Shown here: piece by piece, positions 53,811 through 63,994 of the stretch | Position numbering within the stretch: the first letter of the stretch is position 1 | Layout: each line of letters opens with the position of its first letter | Assembly: GCA_017306155.1 (NCBI GenBank) | Contig: JAFKJB010000008.1 | Location: 1-64,000, forward strand | Origin: Nitrosospira multiformis | GTDB lineage: Bacteria > Pseudomonadota > Gammaproteobacteria > Burkholderiales > Nitrosomonadaceae | DNA length: 64,000 nucleotides | Direction: 5' to 3' | Program-made: the position numbers and the translations under genes | The notes under the pieces: generated by a model | Databases searched by the model: none | Seen by the model: the letters and a program-made list of their open reading frames with translations, nothing else | What the model was told of the DNA's origin: nothing

Positions 53811-56057
53811 ATGCCTTCTCTACTTACCGCACTAAACCCGGAACAACTCGAAGCCGTTACGCTACCCCATCAGTCGGCGTTGGTGCTTGCCGGCGCGGGC
53901 AGTGGCAAGACCAGGGTCCTTACGACCCGCATCGCGTATCTGATCCAGTCCGGCGAGGCCAGTCCTCACGGGATGTTGGCCGTTACTTTTACCAACAAGG
54001 CGGCCAAGGAAATGCTCACTCGCATTGCCGCCATGCTGCCCATCAATACCCGCGGCATGTGGATAGGTACCTTCCACGGCTTATGCAACCGCCTGCTTCG
54101 CGCTCACCACCAGGATGCAGGCTTGCCCCAGACCTTTCAGATTCTGGATTCCGGCGATCAGCTGGCGGTCATCAAGCGCATCCTGAAAAATCTGGGCGCA
54201 AACGATGATAAATTTCCTCCGCGCCAGGTTCAATGGTTCATCAATAATGCCAAGGAGGAGGGACTGCGCGCCTCGCAGGTGGAAGCTTACGATGACTATA
54301 CGCGCAAGATGGTCGAGTTTTATGCATCTTACGAGCAACAATGCAACAAGGAAGGGGTGGTTGATTTTGCCGAGTTGCTGCTGCGCAGCTATGAATTGCT
54401 GATGCGCAACGAAATCGTACGTGAACATTATCGCGGTCGTTTCCTGCATATCCTGGTGGATGAGTTCCAGGATACGAGCCGGCTGCAATACAAATGGCTG
54501 CGGCTGCTCGCCGGTCCGAAAACCGCTGTCTTTGCCGTGGGCGATGACGATCAGAGCATTTATGCCTTTCGCGGCGCCAATACTGGCAACATGAGAGAGT
54601 TCGAACAGGATTTTCGCATCCCCAGGATCATCAAGCTGGAGCAGAACTACCGTTCGCATGGCAATATCCTGGATGCAGCCAATACGTTGATACGCAACAA
54701 CAATGGGCGGCTCGGCAAGAATCTCTGGACTTCGGAAGGGCGCGGCGAGCCGATACGGGTATACAACGCCCCGACTGATTTCGATGAAGCGGCGTTTATC
54801 GTGGAGGAAGTCAGATCCCTGCGTGCGGAGGGTGTCGCATTGTCCCAGATCGCACTGCTCTATCGTTCCAATGCCCAATCACGTGTTCTGGAGCATGCCT
54901 TGTTCAATGCCTCCCTGCCTTATCGGGTGTATGGCGGCATGCGCTTCTTCGAGCGGCAGGAAATCAAGCACGCATTGGCTTACCTGCGGATGATAGCCAA
55001 TCCGGAGGATGACAACGCGCTACTGAGAATCGTCAACTTTCCTGCGCGTGGCATCGGCTTGCGGAGCCTGGAGCAATTGCAGGACGAAGCCAGGCAACAA
55101 GGAGGAAGTCTCTGGGACGCGATGCTGAAAAAATGCAGAGGCAGAGAGCCTTCCATGCCAGACTTGCCGAATAAGTTCCCGGCGGGAACGGGAGAGAATA
55201 AAGAGCCGAACAGGCCCAGAAGAGGCATTGAGGGTTTCGTTGCGCTGATCGAATCGATGCGACAGGTTTGTGAAACCCTGCCGCTCCCGGAAATCGTCGG
55301 GCACATGCTGGAGCACAGCGGATTGGTCGAGCATTACCGCGCCGAACGCGAGGGTGCCGACCGGCTGGAAAATCTGAACGAGTTGATCAATGCGGCTACT
55401 GCCTTTGTGCATGAAGCCGAAGAGGATGGCCTGGCCGTTTTTCTCAATCACGCTTCCCTGGAAGCAGGTGAGCACCAGGCTGGCGGAGGGGAGGACGCCT
55501 TGCAGCTGATGACCGTGCACTCCGCCAAAGGGCTGGAATTTCACAGCGTATTTCTAAGCGGCCTCGAGGAAGGTCTGTTTCCCCACGATAACAGCCGCAA
55601 CGAGGCAGGGGGGCTGGAAGAGGAGCGGCGCCTGATGTACGTAGCCCTGACGCGCGCGAGGCGCCGCCTGTATTTGAGTTTTGCCCAAAGCCGCATGCTG
55701 CATGGCCAGACCCGCTATAACATTCCCAGCCGATTCATAGAGGAAATACCGCAGAGCGTGCTCAAGTGGCTGCAACCCGTACAGAAGACAGCACCCTGGC
55801 GGCCGGAGCCGGTTTCTCCCACCCAGGCGTTTGCGGCGCGCCCGCAAATCCGGGAAACGGGTGCACGGGAAACAGGTACCCGGGAGGCGGCGGCATCGCC
55901 CTGGCGGGTGGGTCAGAACGTGGTTCATGCAAGGTTCGGGGCAGGGGTGATCGTCAATTGCGAAGGCCGCGGTGCAGACGCGCGGGTTGAGGTTAAATTC
56001 GGCCGCAATGGCACCAAGTGGCTGTTACTGGAATACGCTAAACTGACGGCGGTGTGA
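53811..56057 (+). CDS. uvrD: UvrD/Rep-family DNA helicase
   Basis: The 748-residue protein is a superfamily 1A 3'-5' helicase: Q motif and Walker A LVLAGAGSGKTRVLTTRIAYL (GAGSGKT at 28-34), TFTNKAAKEML, LVDEFQDTS (Walker B), AVGDDDQSIYAFRGA, LEQNYRS, LMTVHSAKGLEF and LMYVALTRARRRLYLS. The C-terminal end (VGQNVVHARFGAGVIVNCEG) is the Tudor-like tail of UvrD/PcrA. UvrD unwinds DNA in mismatch and excision repair; Rep cannot be wholly ruled out, but the tail favours UvrD. The start at 53811 is an ATG. Confidence 0.93.
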   Translation: MPSLLTALNPEQLEAVTLPHQSALVLAGAGSGKTRVLTTRIAYLIQSGEASPHGMLAVTFTNKAAKEMLTRIAAMLPINTRGMWIGTFHGLCNRLLRAHHQDAGLPQTFQILDSGDQLAVIKRILKNLGANDDKFPPRQVQWFINNAKEEGLRASQVEAYDDYTRKMVEFYASYEQQCNKEGVVDFAELLLRSYELLMRNEIVREHYRGRFLHILVDEFQDTSRLQYKWLRLLAGPKTAVFAVGDDDQSIYAFRGANTGNMREFEQDFRIPRIIKLEQNYRSHGNILDAANTLIRNNNGRLGKNLWTSEGRGEPIRVYNAPTDFDEAAFIVEEVRSLRAEGVALSQIALLYRSNAQSRVLEHALFNASLPYRVYGGMRFFERQEIKHALAYLRMIANPEDDNALLRIVNFPARGIGLRSLEQLQDEARQQGGSLWDAMLKKCRGREPSMPDLPNKFPAGTGENKEPNRPRRGIEGFVALIESMRQVCETLPLPEIVGHMLEHSGLVEHYRAEREGADRLENLNELINAATAFVHEAEEDGLAVFLNHASLEAGEHQAGGGEDALQLMTVHSAKGLEFHSVFLSGLEEGLFPHDNSRNEAGGLEEERRLMYVALTRARRRLYLSFAQSRMLHGQTRYNIPSRFIEEIPQSVLKWLQPVQKTAPWRPEPVSPTQAFAARPQIRETGARETGTREAAASPWRVGQNVVHARFGAGVIVNCEGRGADARVEVKFGRNGTKWLLLEYAKLTAV

Positions 56058-56164
56058 GTTCGTGAGTCCACGTGAGCCCCGGTGTCCGGCATGATCCGGA
56101 AACGCTGCACCTCCGCATTCCCCCGTAGTTTTCCGCCGGCAATTCCCGGGAACTGCCAGCGGAT

Positions 56165-56902
56165 TCATGCGGCTTCCGTGACATCCCCGGAGTTCGCCGT
56201 TTCCTGAAAGATATCCATGTAGCTGGCATAGATCGAAGCAAAAACAGTGGGGATCAGCACAAAAAATCCCAGGCCGTAAGGAATCATGGCGGTGATTGTG
56301 AGCCCTACGAGTACCACCAGGTAAATCTGGAATGCCACGATATTTTTCACGCATGCGAAAAAGCTCGTTCGCATTGCTTCCACCGGCGGCATTTCATTGA
56401 ATACCGTGAGCAGAGGCGCGAACCAGGTCGCCATCAGGAGAGGGATGGACAGGGTCAGTGCCACCAGGGAAGCGGATAGCATATCGCCTGATACGTTTTT
56501 CAATTCGTTTTCATCGACTCGTTTTCCTTCCAGCAGCAGGCTCATGAGCACGTCGCCACCGACCAGCATGAATATGCCAACGATGAGCACCTGGCCCACC
56601 AGATAAATTCCTCCTATCGTAACCAGCGGTCCGGCGTGGCGAAAGCCCGCAAAAAGATGCGCTATTTCCAGTTGTCCCCCGCGCTCCAGCGTTCTGCAGC
56701 CGATCATCAGTCCTGCCAGGAATACCGGCGAGAGCAGCGTGAAAATGAATTGGCCCGCTGTCGGGATAAGTCCCAGGGTGGCTGCGATCAGCAGAAGGGT
56801 GGTGCAAAGAAGAATCCATACCATGGGGACCTTGCGGAACAACTGAAAACCTTCAGCTATCCACTCCCATCCCCTTCTCCCATCTACCTGCCTGATATCC
56901 AT
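56165..56902 (-). CDS. BPSS1780-type multi-pass membrane protein
   Basis: The 245-residue protein has about six membrane helices (from about 28 to 230) after a short N-terminus with GRGWEWIAEGFQLFRKVP-like sequence (GRRGWEWIAEGFQLF). This pattern is typical of the BPSS1780 family, conserved in betaproteobacteria and of unknown function. I chose the ATG at 56902; an ATG at 56932 in frame is possible. It follows thrB by 63 bases on the same strand. Confidence 0.8.
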   Translation of the reverse strand: MDIRQVDGRRGWEWIAEGFQLFRKVPMVWILLCTTLLLIAATLGLIPTAGQFIFTLLSPVFLAGLMIGCRTLERGGQLEIAHLFAGFRHAGPLVTIGGIYLVGQVLIVGIFMLVGGDVLMSLLLEGKRVDENELKNVSGDMLSASLVALTLSIPLLMATWFAPLLTVFNEMPPVEAMRTSFFACVKNIVAFQIYLVVLVGLTITAMIPYGLGFFVLIPTVFASIYASYMDIFQETANSGDVTEAA

Positions 56903-56965
56903 CTTGTTTTTTCTCCGGTAAACGACTTCCATGCTCTTCCATGCCGCTGGCTGCTCAACTGACGA

Positions 56966-57916
56966 TCAGATCCACACCTCGGCGAGCTTCGAGCGTGCTG
57001 CTGCATGGTTTTTCAGTATACGCTTGAAGTGAGCGGGATCCTTGACATGCGTAAGTTCCCCGGTCCGCGGCAGGTGGTAATCCTGCAGGCGTGAGAGCCA
57101 GAAGCGCAACGCGCCACCGCGCAGCATCACCGGCCAGGCGGCACGCTCGACTTCCATCAGCGGCCGGGTGCGATGATAGGCTTCGAGCAGTGAGGAGGTC
57201 CGCTCCGGGTCCAGTTCCGCATTTTCGTCGAGGCACCAGTCGTTTGCTGTAATCGCCAGGTCGTATAGCAGCACGTCGTTGCAGGCAAAGTAGAAATCGA
57301 TCACGCCGCCCATTGCACCGTCGTTGAAAAGCACGTTGTCACGAAACAGGTCGGCATGAATTACGCCGCGCGGAAGACTTTCCGCCCGATGCGATGATTG
57401 AAAGCGTAATTCCTCCCTGAGAATCGCAGCCTCATCCTCTGAAAGAAACGGCATGACTTCCTGTGCCGCGGCTTTCCACCACCTGGGTCCGCGCGAGTTT
57501 TCCATTTTTTCCGGATAGGACAAGCCGGATAAATGCATGTTCGCCAGGAGTTCGCCAACCTCGGCACAGTGCGCCGCCGTGGGAGATTCCTGTGATTTTC
57601 CGGGAAGGCAGGTGACAATGCTCGCCGGCTTGCCGTTGAGCTCTCCCAGGAATTTATTGGCAAGGTCCGCAACAGGGCTGGGGCAGGGAAGGCCGTGGCG
57701 CGCCAGGTAGGCCATCAGGTTCAAATAATAGGGCAGCTCCGCCGGAGCCAGTTTTTCAAACAGGGTCAGAACATATTTGCCGTGGCTGGTGGTGACAAAA
57801 TAATTTGTGTTTTCAATGCCGGAAGAGATGCCCTGCAGATTGATCAGTTTGCCGATGGAATAATTTCTCAGCCACGCGGAAAGCTGCTCATAGGTAACTG
57901 TGGTGAAGACAGACAT
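56966..57916 (-). CDS. thrB: Homoserine kinase, type II (APH fold)
   Basis: This enzyme phosphorylates homoserine in threonine synthesis and belongs to the aminoglycoside-phosphotransferase-like fold, unlike the GHMP ThrB of E. coli. The 316-residue protein has [13 protein letters not shown], the catalytic loop [14 protein letters not shown] (about 180-193), [12 protein letters not shown] (DFG-like Asp), and a C-terminal helical part [16 protein letters not shown]. These are hallmarks of the betaproteobacterial ThrB. Part of a leftward unit with the DUF2782 gene and the membrane protein. Confidence 0.93.
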   Translation of the reverse strand: MSVFTTVTYEQLSAWLRNYSIGKLINLQGISSGIENTNYFVTTSHGKYVLTLFEKLAPAELPYYLNLMAYLARHGLPCPSPVADLANKFLGELNGKPASIVTCLPGKSQESPTAAHCAEVGELLANMHLSGLSYPEKMENSRGPRWWKAAAQEVMPFLSEDEAAILREELRFQSSHRAESLPRGVIHADLFRDNVLFNDGAMGGVIDFYFACNDVLLYDLAITANDWCLDENAELDPERTSSLLEAYHRTRPLMEVERAAWPVMLRGGALRFWLSRLQDYHLPRTGELTHVKDPAHFKRILKNHAAARSKLAEVWI

Positions 57917-57973
57917 GGAGCGGGAAAGTAAGGCAGAAGCAGTTTAATCAGGCGCAATGACTGTCCTGGGAAA

Positions 57974-58339
57974 TCAGAACTCACGTATCACCCACATCGG
58001 AGGGCGAATGCGCTGATCCAGGCCGCCTGTATCATGGGTGGAAAAAGTGCCGTCGCCGCGATTGTCGATCAGGTAATACGGAAGCCCTATGCGCGGTATG
58101 ACCTTGATCATGTAGAGGCGTCCATTGAGGCGATATTCCTCGATCTGGTCCTCTCCCCGCTTGGTGATGGTAACTTGCGGTTCAAGCGATTCTTCCTCGT
58201 CTTCGATACCGGGCGAAGGCAGCGATAATTCCGGGGGTTCCGGCACTTCGGGTATGGGCCGCAAATCCTTGGGCTGATTGGATTGCGCCGCTGCCGGTAG
58301 TGCAGAACTCAATAACAATGCAACAACGATACGACGCAT
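57974..58339 (-). CDS. DUF2782 family periplasmic protein
   Basis: The 121-residue protein has a signal peptide (1-18, cleaved near AAA-QS), a Pro/Glu-rich segment (IPEVPEPPELSLPSPG), then EPQVTITKRGEDQIEEYRLNG and MIKVIPRIGLPYYLID, the conserved core of DUF2782. Function unknown. It lies 57 bases upstream of thrB, the same position as in other betaproteobacteria. Confidence 0.85.
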   Translation of the reverse strand: MRRIVVALLLSSALPAAAQSNQPKDLRPIPEVPEPPELSLPSPGIEDEEESLEPQVTITKRGEDQIEEYRLNGRLYMIKVIPRIGLPYYLIDNRGDGTFSTHDTGGLDQRIRPPMWVIREF

Positions 58340-58394
58340 GGCGCCTCCCGGCGGGTCAGGTCAATACGCCATTCTATCCGAAATGTCCTGGCTG

Positions 58395-59123
58395 TTATAG
58401 ATTGAGTTGAATTTCCCGTTCCGCAGCGGAAGGCTCGAAGCCGCGCGTCTCGTAATACTTGAATATCGCATCCACCACCTCTGCCGGCTCGTCGATTATC
58501 TGGATCAGGTCCATATCTTCCGGGGCGATCATGCCCTCCACAACGAGCACATTCTGCAACCACTCGAGCATGCCGCGCCAGAAATCCGAACGAACCAGGA
58601 TGATAGGCATCCTGCGCGTCTTTCCGGTCTGGACCAGTGTCAGCGCTTCCATCAGTTCGTCCAGCGTGCCGAATCCGCCGGGCAGCACCACATAGGCTGT
58701 CGCGAGTTTGACGAACATGTATTTGCGCGCAAAAAAATGGCGAAACGTCTGGCTGACGTCCTGATAAACATTCCGGTGCTGCTCGTGCGGCAACTGGATA
58801 TTCAGGCCGATACTGGGGGATTCGCCATAATAGGCTCCCTTGTTCGCGGCTTCCATGATGCCCGGACCTCCGCCGGAAATGACGGAAAAACCTGCATCAG
58901 AGAGTTGCCGTGCAATCTGTTCGGTTAACTCATAATAGGGATGATCAGGGAGGGTGCGGGCGCTGCCGAAAATGCTGACCGCGGGCATGACGGCATGGAG
59001 GCGTTCCGTTGCCTCGACAAATTCTGCCATAATCCCGAACACGCGCCAGGATTCACGTCCTGACCATGCCTTCTCCCGGAAATCGTTTGTCATGGTACGG
59101 GCTGCTTTGTTTTTCAGGCTCAT
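58395..59123 (-). CDS. LOG-family protein (cytokinin riboside 5'-monophosphate phosphoribohydrolase-like)
   Basis: The 242-residue protein has VSIFGSARTLPDHPYYE, VISGGGPGIMEAANKGAY and YVVLPGGFGTLDELMEAL, the Rossmann-fold motifs GGGxGxM and PGGxGTxxE of the LOG family. These enzymes hydrolyse nucleoside 5'-monophosphates to base and ribose phosphate. It belongs to the longer subgroup often annotated TIGR00730. The start at 59123 is an ATG, only 21 bases from polA on the other strand, so their promoters must overlap. Confidence 0.9.
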   Translation of the reverse strand: MSLKNKAARTMTNDFREKAWSGRESWRVFGIMAEFVEATERLHAVMPAVSIFGSARTLPDHPYYELTEQIARQLSDAGFSVISGGGPGIMEAANKGAYYGESPSIGLNIQLPHEQHRNVYQDVSQTFRHFFARKYMFVKLATAYVVLPGGFGTLDELMEALTLVQTGKTRRMPIILVRSDFWRGMLEWLQNVLVVEGMIAPEDMDLIQIIDEPAEVVDAIFKYYETRGFEPSAAEREIQLNL

Positions 59124-59144
59124 CGGAAAACCTTTGGAAGTTAA

Positions 59145-61862
59145 ATGAAAACACTACTGCTGGTCGATGGTTCATCTTATCTGTATCGCGCTTTTCACGC
59201 GCTGCCCGATTTTCGCAACCGCAATAACGAGCCGACCGGCGCAATCTATGGCGTGCTGAATATGCTGCGCCGCTTGCACAAGGATCATCAGGCCGATTAT
59301 AGCGCTTGCGTATTTGATGCAAAAGGCAAGACTTTCCGTGATGAACTCTATGCCGAGTACAAGGCGAACCGGCCCTCCATGCCCGACGAACTTGCCGCCC
59401 AGATTGCGCCGCTCCTGGAATGCATAAATGCGATGGGATGGCCAATGCTTTCCGTGGAAGGAGTAGAAGCGGACGATGTGATCGGCACGCTGGTCAGGCA
59501 GGCGGAATGCGAGAACATGCGCTGCATCATTTCGACTGGCGACAAGGACATTGCGCAATTGGTGAACCCCCGGGTGACGCTCGTCAATACCATGACGAAT
59601 GAAATGCTCGACGAAGCCGGCGTGCTCGGACGTTTCGGCGTACCCCCGGAACGCATGCTCGACTATCTGGCGCTGGTGGGCGACGCGGTCGACAATATTC
59701 CCGGCGTAGCGAAAGTGGGACCGAAAACTGCGGTGAAGTGGCTCAACCAGTATGGGACACTCGACAACCTGATTGTTCACGCTCACGAAATAGGCGGCGT
59801 AATCGGGGAGAATCTGCGCAATGCTCTGGACTGGTTGAGCAGGTCGCGGCAGCTGCTCTCCATCAAATGCGATGTTTCGTTGCCGGTCAGTCTGCATGAT
59901 CTCGGACCCCAGCCCCTGAACACAGTAAAGCTCGCGGAGTTGTACGAACGGCTGGATTTCAAGAGCTGGTTGCGCGAGTTGCAACAGGAATCCCAGGGGG
60001 GAGGAGATGCTGATGCGCTTTCTGCGGGTTCAGCCCAGGCAGGCTCGGATCTGGTGCAGGCCGATTATCAAGTCGTTCTTACCCCGGAGCAGCTTGATGA
60101 GTGGATGATGCGAATCGCTGCCGCACAGCTTGTTTCGCTCGACACCGAGACAACCGGGCTCGATCCCATGCGCGCCGAGCTGGTGGGTATCTCGTTTTCA
60201 GTGGAACCGCATCAGGGGGCCTATGTACCGCTGGGGCATCGTTATGCCGGCGCTCCCAGCCAGTTGCCGCTCGACTTCGTGCTCGAAAAGCTCAAACCCT
60301 GGCTGACAGACGCTGCTGCCCCGAAAGTGGGGCAGAACCTGAAGTTTGACAGGCATGTGCTCGCCAACCACGGCATCGGGTTAAAAGGAATCGTTCACGA
60401 CACGCTGCTGCAATCCTATGTCTTTGAATCCCACCGCCCGCACGATATGGACAACCTTGCGCTGCGGCATCTGGGGATCAAAACCATCAGCTATGATGAA
60501 GTCACCGGCAAGGGAGCCGCCCGGATAAGTTTCGATCAGGTGGATATTGAACGCGCTGCGCAATACGCGGCCGAGGATACGGATATCACGCTGCAGTTGC
60601 ACCAGCATCTGTATGCTGAAGTTGGCAAGGATGCAAAGCTTGACCATATCTATCGCACGCTGGAAATGCCCGTGATGGATGTCTTGTTCGAGATGGAGCG
60701 CAACGGCGTGCTGCTGGATCTCAAATTACTGGAAACGCAAAGCCGTGAGCTCGGTGAGAAAATGCTGGCGCTGGAGGAGCGCGCCTGCACTATTGCAGGA
60801 TTGCCATTCAACCTGAATTCGCCCAAACAGATTCAGGAAATCCTGTTTGACAGACTCAAGCTGCCTGTCATAAAAAAAACACCGAGCGGCGTTCCTTCCA
60901 CCGATGAAGATGTGCTGCAAAAACTCGCGCTCGATTATCCGCTTGCCAGGGTCTTGCTGGATTATCGCGGTCTTGCCAAACTCAAGTCGACTTACACTGA
61001 CAAGCTGCCGCGCATGGTGCATCCCGTTACTGGAAGAGTGCACACCAATTATGCCCAGGCTGTTGCCGTGACGGGCAGGCTCGCCAGTAACGAACCGAAC
61101 CTGCAGAATATACCGATTCGCACCGCCGAAGGGCGGCGTATCCGGGAAGCATTCATCGCCCCGAGCGGATACAGGATCGTTTCCGCGGATTATTCACAGA
61201 TCGAATTACGCATCATGGCACATATTTCACAGGATGCCGGACTGCTCAAGGCTTTTGCACAAGGGGAGGATATCCATCGTGCCACGGGTTCCGAGATATT
61301 CGGCGTGCCCCTGGAGGCAGTGAGCAACGAACAGCGCAGATATGCAAAGATCATCAATTTTGGCCTCATCTACGGCATGTCGGAATTCGGGCTCTCGACG
61401 CAGCTCGGCATTGAGCGGGCCGCGGCCAGAGCCTATATGGACCGCTACTTTGCCCGCTATCCGGGGGTGGCGGACTACATGCAGCGGACGCGAAAGACTG
61501 CAAGGGAAAACCGCTATGTGGAGACTGTCCTGGGGCGGCGGCTGTGGTTGACGGAGATCAACAGTTCCAACGGCATGCGCAGACAGGCGGCGGAACGTGC
61601 AGCGATCAATGCGCCCATGCAGGGGACTGCGGCGGATATCATCAAGCTTGCGATGATAGAAGTGCATGACTGGTTGCGGCGCCATGACCTGGGCAGCAAA
61701 CTCATCATGCAGGTCCATGACGAACTGGTATTGGAGGTACCGGAAAATGAAATCGAGACGATAGAGCGTGAGTTGCCGGGGCTCATGGGCAACGTGGCGC
61801 AACTTCAGGTGCCGTTACTGGTGGAGGTAGGCATCGGGCCGAATTGGGAGCAGGCGCACTGA
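59145..61862 (+). CDS. polA: DNA polymerase I
   Basis: PolA removes RNA primers and fills gaps. The 905-residue protein has all three domains: a 5'-3' nuclease (about 1-290, VFDAKGKTFRDELYAEYKANR-type motif and VEADDVIGTL), a proofreading 3'-5' exonuclease with intact Asp333 and Glu335 (SLDTETTGLDP), and the polymerase (about 520-905) with motif A DYSQIELR (Asp682), motif B RRYAKIINFGLIYG and motif C QVHDELVLE (Asp859). Proofreading residues are kept, unlike in Taq-like enzymes. The ATG at 59145 has GGAAG close upstream. Confidence 0.97.
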   Translation: MKTLLLVDGSSYLYRAFHALPDFRNRNNEPTGAIYGVLNMLRRLHKDHQADYSACVFDAKGKTFRDELYAEYKANRPSMPDELAAQIAPLLECINAMGWPMLSVEGVEADDVIGTLVRQAECENMRCIISTGDKDIAQLVNPRVTLVNTMTNEMLDEAGVLGRFGVPPERMLDYLALVGDAVDNIPGVAKVGPKTAVKWLNQYGTLDNLIVHAHEIGGVIGENLRNALDWLSRSRQLLSIKCDVSLPVSLHDLGPQPLNTVKLAELYERLDFKSWLRELQQESQGGGDADALSAGSAQAGSDLVQADYQVVLTPEQLDEWMMRIAAAQLVSLDTETTGLDPMRAELVGISFSVEPHQGAYVPLGHRYAGAPSQLPLDFVLEKLKPWLTDAAAPKVGQNLKFDRHVLANHGIGLKGIVHDTLLQSYVFESHRPHDMDNLALRHLGIKTISYDEVTGKGAARISFDQVDIERAAQYAAEDTDITLQLHQHLYAEVGKDAKLDHIYRTLEMPVMDVLFEMERNGVLLDLKLLETQSRELGEKMLALEERACTIAGLPFNLNSPKQIQEILFDRLKLPVIKKTPSGVPSTDEDVLQKLALDYPLARVLLDYRGLAKLKSTYTDKLPRMVHPVTGRVHTNYAQAVAVTGRLASNEPNLQNIPIRTAEGRRIREAFIAPSGYRIVSADYSQIELRIMAHISQDAGLLKAFAQGEDIHRATGSEIFGVPLEAVSNEQRRYAKIINFGLIYGMSEFGLSTQLGIERAAARAYMDRYFARYPGVADYMQRTRKTARENRYVETVLGRRLWLTEINSSNGMRRQAAERAAINAPMQGTAADIIKLAMIEVHDWLRRHDLGSKLIMQVHDELVLEVPENEIETIERELPGLMGNVAQLQVPLLVEVGIGPNWEQAH

Positions 61863-61897
61863 GCACAGGGACGGAAAGAGTCGAGAGGAAGTATTAC

Positions 61898-61927
61898 TTG
61901 CTATATCCCTGAAAATTACCGTAAAAT
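61898..61927 (+). promoter_or_regulatory. Promoter of the rpsP-rimM-trmD-rplS operon
   Basis: TTGCTA (61898-61903) and TAAAAT (61922-61927) are spaced by 18 bases, about 40 bases before the rpsP start codon. Confidence 0.65.
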
Positions 61928-61966
61928 CTCACCCTTTTCAGTTTTGGACCTCCATAGGCAATTTAC

Positions 61967-62230
61967 ATGGTCATTATTCGACTGGCGCGAGGCGGCGCAA
62001 AAAAACGCCCGTTTTTCAACATGGTTGTAGCAGATTCACGCAATGCGCGTGATGGCAAATTCATCGAGCGCATCGGTTTTTATAACCCGCGGGCAGCTGG
62101 GGGGGAGGAATCGCTGCGCGTCAAGCTGGATCGCGTCACCTATTGGCAGTCAAAAGGCGCGCAATTGTCAGACACCGTGGGAAAGCTGATCAAGCAGTTT
62201 GATTCCAGGCAAGAAATCGCAGGAAGCTGA
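61967..62230 (+). CDS. rpsP: 30S ribosomal protein S16 (bS16)
   Basis: S16 is an early-assembly protein of the small subunit. The 87-residue protein has the standard [20 protein letters not shown] start, [20 protein letters not shown] and [15 protein letters not shown]. First gene of the classic rpsP-rimM-trmD-rplS operon; the promoter is at 61898-61927. Confidence 0.98.
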   Translation: MVIIRLARGGAKKRPFFNMVVADSRNARDGKFIERIGFYNPRAAGGEESLRVKLDRVTYWQSKGAQLSDTVGKLIKQFDSRQEIAGS

Positions 62231-62252
62231 ACCGCGCCAAGCAACCGAACCA

Positions 62253-62759
62253 ATGGTGATAATGGGCCGCGTTGCCGGTCCATATGCGGTAGCCGGCTGG
62301 ATCAAGGTTTTTCCCTATACTGAATATGTGGATGGCTTGCTGGATTACCCGGACTGGTGGCTGGGCAGCGAGGGCGGCAAATGGCACAGATTCAAAGTGA
62401 TCGAAGGCGAAGTTCACGGAAATGTATTGCTGGTTTCACTTGAACGATGTGCGGACCGTGACGCGGCTGCGCGGCTGAAGGGACTGAAGATCGCCATTCC
62501 GCGCAGCCTGTTGCCGGTATTGCCGGAGAGCGGCGAGGAAGGTTATTACTGGTCGGATCTCATCGGGCTTGCGGTCGTCAACTTGCAGGGCGAGGCGCTG
62601 GGTAAGGTGACAAGGCTGCTGGAAACCGGAGCGAACGATGTGCTTCAGGTGCAAAGCCCGGGAGAAACCGAAAGACTGATACCTTTCATTGACCAGGTGA
62701 TCATCAAAGTGGATCTGGGTGCGGGTCGGATGATAGTGGATTGGGGTCTGGACTACTGA
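62253..62759 (+). CDS. rimM: Ribosome maturation factor RimM
   Basis: RimM binds S19 and aids 30S head assembly. The protein has the N-terminal barrel [20 protein letters not shown] and the C-terminal PRC barrel ([36 protein letters not shown]). I chose the ATG at 62253, which gives 168 residues; an upstream TTG at 62199 inside rpsP would add 18 unlikely residues. No strong ribosome-binding site is seen, so translation is probably coupled to rpsP. Confidence 0.93.
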   Translation: MVIMGRVAGPYAVAGWIKVFPYTEYVDGLLDYPDWWLGSEGGKWHRFKVIEGEVHGNVLLVSLERCADRDAAARLKGLKIAIPRSLLPVLPESGEEGYYWSDLIGLAVVNLQGEALGKVTRLLETGANDVLQVQSPGETERLIPFIDQVIIKVDLGAGRMIVDWGLDY

Positions 62760-62761
62760 TC

Positions 62762-63532
62762 ATGACGTTCGATTTCGACGTTATCACCCTGTTCCCCGAA
62801 ATGTTCAATGCTGTAACCAGGTACGGGGTAACCGGGCGGGCGAATGAAAACGCCATTTATCGCCTGTATACCTGGAATCCGCGGGAATTTACCGAGGACA
62901 ATTATCGCAGGGTGGACGATCGGCCCTATGGAGGCGGTCCCGGCATGGTAATGCTGGCGGAGCCCCTGGAAAAAGCGATAGACGCTGCCAGGGAAAGGCA
63001 AAGGGCCTGTGGTATCAGTAACACGAGAGTGGTTTATCTGTCACCTCAGGGAAGACCCCTGAACCAGGACGTGGTGACGGAGTTAAGCGAATTGCCCGCA
63101 TTGGTGCTGCTGGCAGGCCGTTATGAAGGCGTGGATGAGCGGCTGATCGAACGTCGGGTGGATTATGAGATTTCCATAGGAGATTATGTCATATCCGGCG
63201 GTGAATTGGCGTCGATGGTGCTCATGGATTGCCTGGTGCGGCAGTTGCCCGGCGTATTGGGAGATCCGGAATCCGCGAACCAGGATTCCTTTACAGCAGG
63301 TTTGCTGGATTTTCCCCACTACACCCGGCCGGAAGTCTATCGGGGGAGCGTGGTGCCCGAGGTTTTATTGTCCGGAAATCACGCCAGGATTGAACGCTGG
63401 CGGCTACAGCAGTCCTTGGGAAGAACATGGTTGCGGCGGCCTGACCTGCTGGCATTGAAAATGGAGAAAGGCCTCAGCGCGGAAGAGCGGAAATTACTGG
63501 AAGAGTTCCAGCACGCATACGAAGCGAATTGA
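62762..63532 (+). CDS. trmD: tRNA (guanine37-N1)-methyltransferase
   Basis: TrmD methylates G37 of tRNAs that read CNN codons and prevents +1 frameshifting. The 256-residue protein has [51 protein letters not shown] and the SAM-binding trefoil knot [18 protein letters not shown]. The ATG at 62762 is 2 bases after the rimM stop. Confidence 0.97.
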   Translation: MTFDFDVITLFPEMFNAVTRYGVTGRANENAIYRLYTWNPREFTEDNYRRVDDRPYGGGPGMVMLAEPLEKAIDAARERQRACGISNTRVVYLSPQGRPLNQDVVTELSELPALVLLAGRYEGVDERLIERRVDYEISIGDYVISGGELASMVLMDCLVRQLPGVLGDPESANQDSFTAGLLDFPHYTRPEVYRGSVVPEVLLSGNHARIERWRLQQSLGRTWLRRPDLLALKMEKGLSAEERKLLEEFQHAYEAN

Positions 63533-63586
63533 GTGCTAAACTGGAAGTTACTGAAACGCAAGGAATATAAGGCAAGGAGTCATGAA

Positions 63587-63994
63587 ATGAATCTGATCGA
63601 GCAACTTGAAAGCGAAGAAATCAGCCGCCTGGGCAAGACAATTCCCGATTTTGCCCCTGGAGATACGGTCGTCGTCAACGTCAAGGTGGTGGAAGGAGAC
63701 CGAAAACGCATTCAGGCGTATGAGGGCACCGTCATTGCCAAGCGTAACCGTGGTCTCAATTCTGCCTTTACCGTGCGCAAAGTATCGAGCGGTGAGGGAG
63801 TGGAAAGAACTTTCCAGACGTATTCTCCCCTGATCGCGAGCATAGAGATCAAACGCCGCGGTGCAGTGCGCCGCGCCAAGCTTTATTATCTGCGTGATCG
63901 CTCCGGCAAATCTGCTCGCATTCGCGAAAAACTGCCGGCTCGCGCTTCAGCCAGGAAAGCAGAAAACGGAACACAAAAGACCGAACAGGCCTAG
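63587..63994 (+). CDS. rplS: 50S ribosomal protein L19 (bL19)
   Basis: L19 sits at the 30S-50S interface. The 135-residue protein has [56 protein letters not shown] and [18 protein letters not shown]. The ATG at 63587 has AAGGAG 7 bases upstream. The C-terminus has about 20 extra residues ([20 protein letters not shown]) beyond the usual length. Confidence 0.98.
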